Below are positions 6,217-9,864 of a stretch of 9,864 bases of DNA, piece by piece (position 1 is the first letter of the stretch; every line of letters begins with the position of its first letter). A program made the translations under genes and the position numbers. Source of the stretch: an uncultured bacterium (lineage in GTDB: Bacteria; Bipolaricaulota; Bipolaricaulia; UBA7950; UBA9294); contig CAIOLV010000159.1 of NCBI GenBank assembly GCA_903859225.1, positions 1 to 9,864 of the forward strand, written 5' to 3'. The notes below the pieces were generated by a model that did not search any database, was not told the origin of the DNA, and saw nothing but the letters and a program-made list of their open reading frames with translations.

Positions 6217-7491
6217 CTACTCCTCGCGGCGTTGCGTCATCGAGCGCAGTGCTTCGGCGCTCTGGACGGCCGCGTGCTCCGCCTCGGTCGACTCCCCGAC
6301 GTGCCGGAAGAAGGCGTACGTCATGACAATCGAGGTGGAGTACAGCGTCGCCGTGATGATGAACAGCGGCGTGAACCCGGCGGCGAGCTGCACGCGGCCG
6401 CTGATCCACGCGGAGATCGCCCACCCCCCGTTCCAGGCGAGCATCAGCAGGCTTGCGGCGAGCGGGCGAACGTTCCTCGGAACGATGCCCATGGAGTAGG
6501 CGGAGAACACCGGGGAACTCATGTTCATCAGCGCGGTGCGCACGAGGAAGCTCCCGGCGGACGGGCCGAAGACAGGGACGAGGCCCATCGCCAGAAGAAG
6601 CGGGATGGACAACGCCTGGCTGAGGACGATGGCGCGCACCTTGCCAAGCTTCCCCGCCGCCCACGGGGCGATGATCCCGGCGCACCCGGTGAGCAACGAG
6701 GAAGCGGCGAAGAGTGCGCCAAGCGTCGCGTCGGAGGCGTGGAAGCGCAGCCGGAAGAAGACGTTCAGAAACGGCATCGTCATCCCGGCTCCGAGTGACG
6801 CGACGAGTTGAATCGCGACGAGTCTCTCGAGAAGCGGTCGATACGGGCGCCAATGACCGCGCGGCGGCCGCTGGGCATGCGGCACGGGCGCCATGCCGCG
6901 CAGGCGCAGGATGGGGATGAAGGCGAGCAGCGCCACGGCCGTGGCCATCAGGAGGACGCCCCGGTAGCCGGCGCTTGCGCCGGCCGCGCCGACTCCGAGG
7001 ACCTTCGTGAGTTGGCCTCCGAGGAAGCTGGCGACGACCGAAGCGAACGTGTTGAGTGCGAACTGCACGCCGAACAAGTGCGTCCTCGTCTCTTCCGTGC
7101 TGACGGCAACCATGAGGGGTGAAGCGACAACGGAGATGAGGACGCCGCCGAGACCCGACACGATCGACGCGAGGATGAGGATCGGGCGCGTCGGGTAGAG
7201 GACCCAGGCGAGCTGGGCCATCCCGTACACGGCAAGCCCGGTCAGGAGCGCTCTTCGGTACCCCAAGCGCGGCAGGAAGATCCCGGCAGGCACCGCTGCG
7301 GCCGCGGTGACGAGCGCGGGCAGGCTGGCGAGAAGCCCGACGAAGGCCTGGTCGTAGCCGAGCGACAGGACATAGAGGTTGAACAGGAGGTAGAGGAGGC
7401 CGGTGCTGAACCCCACGAGAAGCGACGTCCCCAAGTAGAGGCGGGCGTTCGTGGAGAAGCCGCGGACTGCGGCCGCATAGTTGCGGAGCAT
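6217..7491 (-). CDS. MFS transporter, substrate unknown
   Basis: A 424-residue major facilitator with about 12 hydrophobic segments in two halves split by a basic, proline-rich loop (near PHAQRPPRGHWRPYRP). A motif-A-like sequence lies between TM2 and TM3 (PAGIFLPRLGYRRAL, 68-82). A QFALNTFASVVASFLGGQL segment lies in the TM5 region, and the C-half has GIVPRNVRPLAASLLMLAWNGGW. I recognise the superfamily but not the subfamily. The ATG at 7491 is preferred over the GTG at 7497 because GGAGG (7497-7501) is 5 nt before the ATG and overlaps the GTG. The start lies 18 nt after the tkt stop, so it is co-transcribed with tkt. This hints at a sugar or sugar-derived substrate, but the link is only positional. 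The C-terminal 30 residues are hydrophilic. Confidence 0.9.
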   Translation of the reverse strand: MLRNYAAAVRGFSTNARLYLGTSLLVGFSTGLLYLLFNLYVLSLGYDQAFVGLLASLPALVTAAAAVPAGIFLPRLGYRRALLTGLAVYGMAQLAWVLYPTRPILILASIVSGLGGVLISVVASPLMVAVSTEETRTHLFGVQFALNTFASVVASFLGGQLTKVLGVGAAGASAGYRGVLLMATAVALLAFIPILRLRGMAPVPHAQRPPRGHWRPYRPLLERLVAIQLVASLGAGMTMPFLNVFFRLRFHASDATLGALFAASSLLTGCAGIIAPWAAGKLGKVRAIVLSQALSIPLLLAMGLVPVFGPSAGSFLVRTALMNMSSPVFSAYSMGIVPRNVRPLAASLLMLAWNGGWAISAWISGRVQLAAGFTPLFIITATLYSTSIVMTYAFFRHVGESTEAEHAAVQSAEALRSMTQRREE

Positions 7492-7509
7492 GCTCACCTC
7501 CGATGGGGT

Positions 7510-9564
7510 CTAGATCTTGAGGATGCCTCGCGCGCGCTGCACGATCGCTTCGACCGTGATACCGAAGTGCGAGAAGACCTCGGGACCCGGCGCGCTCGAG
7601 CCGAATCGATCGACTCCGATCGCGACGCCGCGTGGGCCGACGTAGCGCTCCCAGCCCGTTGTGCGCCCGGCCTCGATCGAGACGCGGGCCGTAACGTCGG
7701 CGGGAAGGACGCTCGTGCGATAGGTCTCCGCCTCTTGTTCGAAGAGTTCCCAACTGGGCATGGACACGACGCGGGTGCGGACACCGTCGGCAGCAAGGCG
7801 CCGGGCGGCATCGAGCGCGAGCGAGACCTCTGAGCCCGACGCGATGAGCAAGAGGTGCGGCGACGGATGGGACTCCCAGAGGACGTAGGCTCCGTGGCGC
7901 ACCCCGGTTGCCGCGGCGACCTCGGTGCGGTCGAACGTCGGCAGTGCCTGCCGCGACAGGGCGAGGACCGTGGGCCCGCCGGCGCGTTCGATCGCCAAAC
8001 GCCAAGCCTCGACCGTCTCGTTCGCGTCCGCCGGCCGCAACACGAGGAGGTTCGGGATCAGACGCAAGCTGGCGATCTGCTCGATCGGCTGATGCGTCGG
8101 GCCGTCTTCGCCGACCCCGATGGAATCGTGCGTGAAGACGAAGATCGTGCGGTAGCCGGCGAGCGCCGCGACGCGGATCGCCGGCCGCAAGTAGTCGGAG
8201 AAGACGAGGAACGTCGAGGCGTACGGGAGAATCCCACCGTGCGCCGCGAGGCCGTTGGCCACGGCTCCCATCGCGTGCTCGCGTACGCCGAAGTGGAGGT
8301 TCCGTCCGGTGTAGTCCCACGGTCCCCCGACGGCGCCCTGGACGTCCGCTGGACGTGTGCCCGGGTGTTCGAAGTCCCCCCGGCCCTTGAGCCAGGTCAG
8401 CGTCGACGGGTTGAGGTCGGCCGAGCCGCCGAGGAGTTCGGGCAGGGCGGTCGCCGCCGCCTGGAGAATCGTCTCGGATGCCTTCCGCGTTGGAAGGCCC
8501 TTGGGGTCCGCGTCGAAGGTGGGTAGCTCGCGGCCCCAGCCTGACGGCAGCCGACCGTTTGCACGGCGGTCGAACTCCGAGGCGAGTTCGGGCTGCGCGC
8601 TGCGATAGGCGTCGAAGCGCCCCTGCCACTCCTTGTGAGCGTCCGCGCCGGCGCGCGCGATCTCGGCGAATCGCGTTCGCACGTCGTCGGGGACGAAGAA
8701 CTCCGGGGCCTCCGGCCAACCGAGCGCGCGCTTCGCCGCGGCGACTTCCTCCTTTCCGAGGGGCGATCCGTGCGCGCTGTACGTGTTCTGCCGGGTCGGC
8801 GCGCCGTAGCCGATGGTCGTCTTCACGATGAGGAGGTGCGGGCGGTCGTCCGTCGCAACGGCCGAACGGAGCGCGGCCTCCATCGCTCGGAGATCGTTCC
8901 CGTCCCTGACGGTCTCGACGGACCACTCGGCGGCCGCAAAGCGCGCCGCAGCGTCCTCAGACGTGGACAGGGACGTCGTGCCGGCGAGGCAGATGTCGTT
9001 CGAGTCGTAGACGACGACGAGCCGGCCGAGGCGGAGGTGCCCCGCGAGCGCGCACGCTTCGTAGGAGATTCCCTCCATGAAATCGCCGTCGCCGGCGAGG
9101 GCGAACGTGCGATGGTTCACGATCTCGTGTCCCGGGCGGTTGAAGACCCCGGCAAGATGGCGTTCGGCGATCGCGAGGCCGACGGCGTTGGCGATCCCTT
9201 GGCCGAGCGGCCCGGTCGTGACTTCGACGCCGGGAGTGAGGTGACTCTCAGGGTGTCCGGGCGCCTTGCTCCCCCACTGGCGAAATGCTCTCAGTTCCGC
9301 GAGAGGCAGATCGTAACCATGGCGGTGCACGAGCGCGTAGAGGAGCGCCGAGCCATGCCCGGCTGAGAGCAAAAACCGATCCCGATCCGGCCAGCGCGGA
9401 TCGCGTGGATCGTGTCGCAGGAAGCGCGACCAGAGGACGTGGGCGACCGGAGCGGCCCCCAACGGGAGGCCTGGGTGTCCCGAATTCGCCCGCTCGACCG
9501 CGTCGACCGCCAGGAATCGCAACGCGTTGACGCACTGCCTCTCGATCGCTTCCCGATTTTCCAT
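7510..9564 (-). CDS. tkt: Transketolase
   Basis: Thiamine-diphosphate enzyme that transfers two-carbon ketol units between sugar phosphates in the pentose phosphate or Calvin-type pathways. It has 684 residues, a full-length bacterial Tkt. The conserved substrate and cofactor His residues are visible: H30 (NSGHPG), H70 (SAGHGSALLY), H104 (PGHPE), H265 (SAHGSPLG), H479 (THDS). The ThDP/metal motif starts GDGDFMEGISYEA (158-170) and ends at N189 (YDSND). The catalytic Glu activating ThDP is E429 in FGVREHAMG. GEDGPTHQPIE (485-495) and the C-terminal domain (from about 550) are intact. The YDSND form resembles Bacillus-type Tkt. The ATG at 9564 has a GGGGGG Shine-Dalgarno (9569-9574) and fits the family N-terminus; a GTG at 9588 would add 8 residues across that site. 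An MFS gene follows after 18 nt. Confidence 0.97.
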   Translation of the reverse strand: MENREAIERQCVNALRFLAVDAVERANSGHPGLPLGAAPVAHVLWSRFLRHDPRDPRWPDRDRFLLSAGHGSALLYALVHRHGYDLPLAELRAFRQWGSKAPGHPESHLTPGVEVTTGPLGQGIANAVGLAIAERHLAGVFNRPGHEIVNHRTFALAGDGDFMEGISYEACALAGHLRLGRLVVVYDSNDICLAGTTSLSTSEDAAARFAAAEWSVETVRDGNDLRAMEAALRSAVATDDRPHLLIVKTTIGYGAPTRQNTYSAHGSPLGKEEVAAAKRALGWPEAPEFFVPDDVRTRFAEIARAGADAHKEWQGRFDAYRSAQPELASEFDRRANGRLPSGWGRELPTFDADPKGLPTRKASETILQAAATALPELLGGSADLNPSTLTWLKGRGDFEHPGTRPADVQGAVGGPWDYTGRNLHFGVREHAMGAVANGLAAHGGILPYASTFLVFSDYLRPAIRVAALAGYRTIFVFTHDSIGVGEDGPTHQPIEQIASLRLIPNLLVLRPADANETVEAWRLAIERAGGPTVLALSRQALPTFDRTEVAAATGVRHGAYVLWESHPSPHLLLIASGSEVSLALDAARRLAADGVRTRVVSMPSWELFEQEAETYRTSVLPADVTARVSIEAGRTTGWERYVGPRGVAIGVDRFGSSAPGPEVFSHFGITVEAIVQRARGILKI

Positions 9565-9595
9565 GAAGCCCCCCTGCGTCTGCAGCACTCGAAAA

Positions 9596-9612
9596 GCAGA
9601 CGCCTCGTCTGC
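9596..9612 (-). promoter_or_regulatory. Hairpin plus U4 in the tkt leader, attenuator-like
   Basis: GCAGACG (9596-9602) and CGTCTGC (9606-9612) form a perfect 7-bp stem with a 3-nt loop. On the minus strand it is followed directly by TTTTC, ending about 26 nt before the tkt start codon. The layout is that of a weak intrinsic terminator placed in a 5' leader. The hairpin is certain; a regulatory role is inferred. Confidence 0.35.
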
Positions 9613-9647
9613 GCTCTGCGCGACAAGCAGCGATTTCCGTGCGCGAC

Positions 9648-9676
9648 ACTTTCGCCAGCGTGATTGCGCTTGTCAA
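9648..9676 (-). promoter_or_regulatory. Probable sigma-70-type promoter of tkt
   Basis: A perfect TTGACA (9676-9671 on the minus strand) stands 17 nt before GAAAGT (9653-9648), a poor -10 that keeps the important A2 and T6. Initiation would fall near 9641, with a leader of about 77 nt containing the hairpin at 9596-9612. Confidence 0.45.
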
Positions 9677-9693
9677 GGAACGCGGCGCACTTG

Positions 9694-9732
9694 TTGCCCC
9701 CCCCGCTCTCGAAGGATTTGCCCCCCCTCTCG
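9694..9732. repeat. Two copies of a TTG-C7-TCTCG element
   Basis: TTGCCCCCCCCGCTCTCG (9694-9711) and TTGCCCCCCCTCTCG (9718-9732) are identical except for a 3-nt CGC insertion in the first. They start 24 nt apart, between tkt and the aldolase-like gene, and the second overlaps the latter's likely -35 box. They could be paired binding sites for a regulator or a local duplication. Confidence 0.45.
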
Positions 9733-9745
9733 CAGGGAGTAGACT
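9718..9745 (+). promoter_or_regulatory. Probable promoter of the aldolase-like gene
   Basis: TTGCCC (9718-9723) and TAGACT (9740-9745) are separated by 16 nt, each matching the sigma-70 consensus at 4 of 6 positions. Initiation would fall near 9752, giving a leader of about 35 nt that includes the GGAGGTG ribosome-binding site at 9773-9779. Confidence 0.4.
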
Positions 9746-9786
9746 ACCCAGGTCTTTGTACCGGAAGCCTTGGGAGGTGCCGCACC

Positions 9787-9864
9787 ATGCCGTTTCTCGG
9801 AGGAAACGCACTGAAGGAAGCATACCGTCGGGCTCAGCGCGGCGGATATGCCTACATGGCGAAC
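9787..9864 (+). CDS. Possible class II fructose-bisphosphate aldolase, N-terminal fragment
   Basis: An ATG at 9787 with a strong Shine-Dalgarno (GGAGGTG, 7 nt spacing) opens a frame of 26 codons that runs off the right edge. The peptide starts MPFLGGNALKEAYRRAQRGG and continues YAYMAN. This resembles the opening of class II fructose-bisphosphate aldolases, where MP(L/I/F) is followed by a helix and then a GGYA-x-x-A-(F/I)-N strand. None of the zinc-binding residues or the catalytic loop is in view. Divergence from tkt supports the guess, since aldolase and transketolase genes often neighbour each other. That a gene begins here is well supported by the ribosome-binding site and promoter; the product is tentative. 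Confidence 0.5.
   Translation, partial: MPFLGGNALKEAYRRAQRGGYAYMAN

Noticed and set aside
6119..8926. A 935-codon open frame on the minus strand
   Set aside because: It runs in another frame through both tkt and the MFS gene, which have complete family motifs. Its protein is dominated by Arg, Pro, Ala and His with no recognisable domain, the usual result of high GC depleting stop codons.
9565..9588. A GTG start adding 8 residues to transketolase
   Set aside because: The G6 ribosome-binding site lies within this extension and is correctly spaced for the ATG at 9564.

Overview
This is a GC-rich bacterial chromosome segment carrying central carbon and lipid metabolism genes. I cannot place it in a phylum from sequence alone. 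Codon third positions are mostly G or C, intergenic gaps are short, and several ribosome-binding sites are plain G-runs. I see no phage, insertion sequence, CRISPR, tRNA or rRNA, and no gene-free stretch longer than about 220 bases.

Layout, left to right. (1) A minus-strand block reads right to left: a small membrane-anchored lytic transglycosylase (2934-3488), acetyl-CoA synthetase acs (905-2863, GTG start with a perfect Shine-Dalgarno), then an OFA-type MFS transporter (1-825) that runs off the left edge. (2) Divergent from it is a tight plus-strand operon: a DUF502 membrane protein (3635-4366), accD (4369-5211) and accA (5208-6191), spaced by 2 nt and a 4-nt overlap. (3) Convergent with that operon, a minus-strand pair: transketolase tkt (7510-9564) followed after 18 nt by a second MFS transporter (6217-7491). 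(4) Divergent from tkt, the first 26 codons of a plus-strand gene (9787 onward) resemble the start of a class II fructose-bisphosphate aldolase.

Together the genes form an acetyl-CoA hub. Acs activates acetate, possibly brought in by the OFA transporter. AccD and AccA form the carboxyltransferase half of acetyl-CoA carboxylase, which makes malonyl-CoA for fatty acids; accB and accC are not here. Transketolase and the probable aldolase handle sugar phosphates. The transglycosylase and DUF502 protein are envelope proteins.

I found no clearly new system. The points most worth a second look are small-scale: an 11-G run in the ribosome-binding position of the DUF502 gene, back-to-back divergent promoters with a probably leaderless transglycosylase mRNA, hairpins in the acs-transporter gap and the tkt leader, a repeated C-tract element between tkt and the aldolase-like gene, and the coupling of a protein family of unknown function to accDA.
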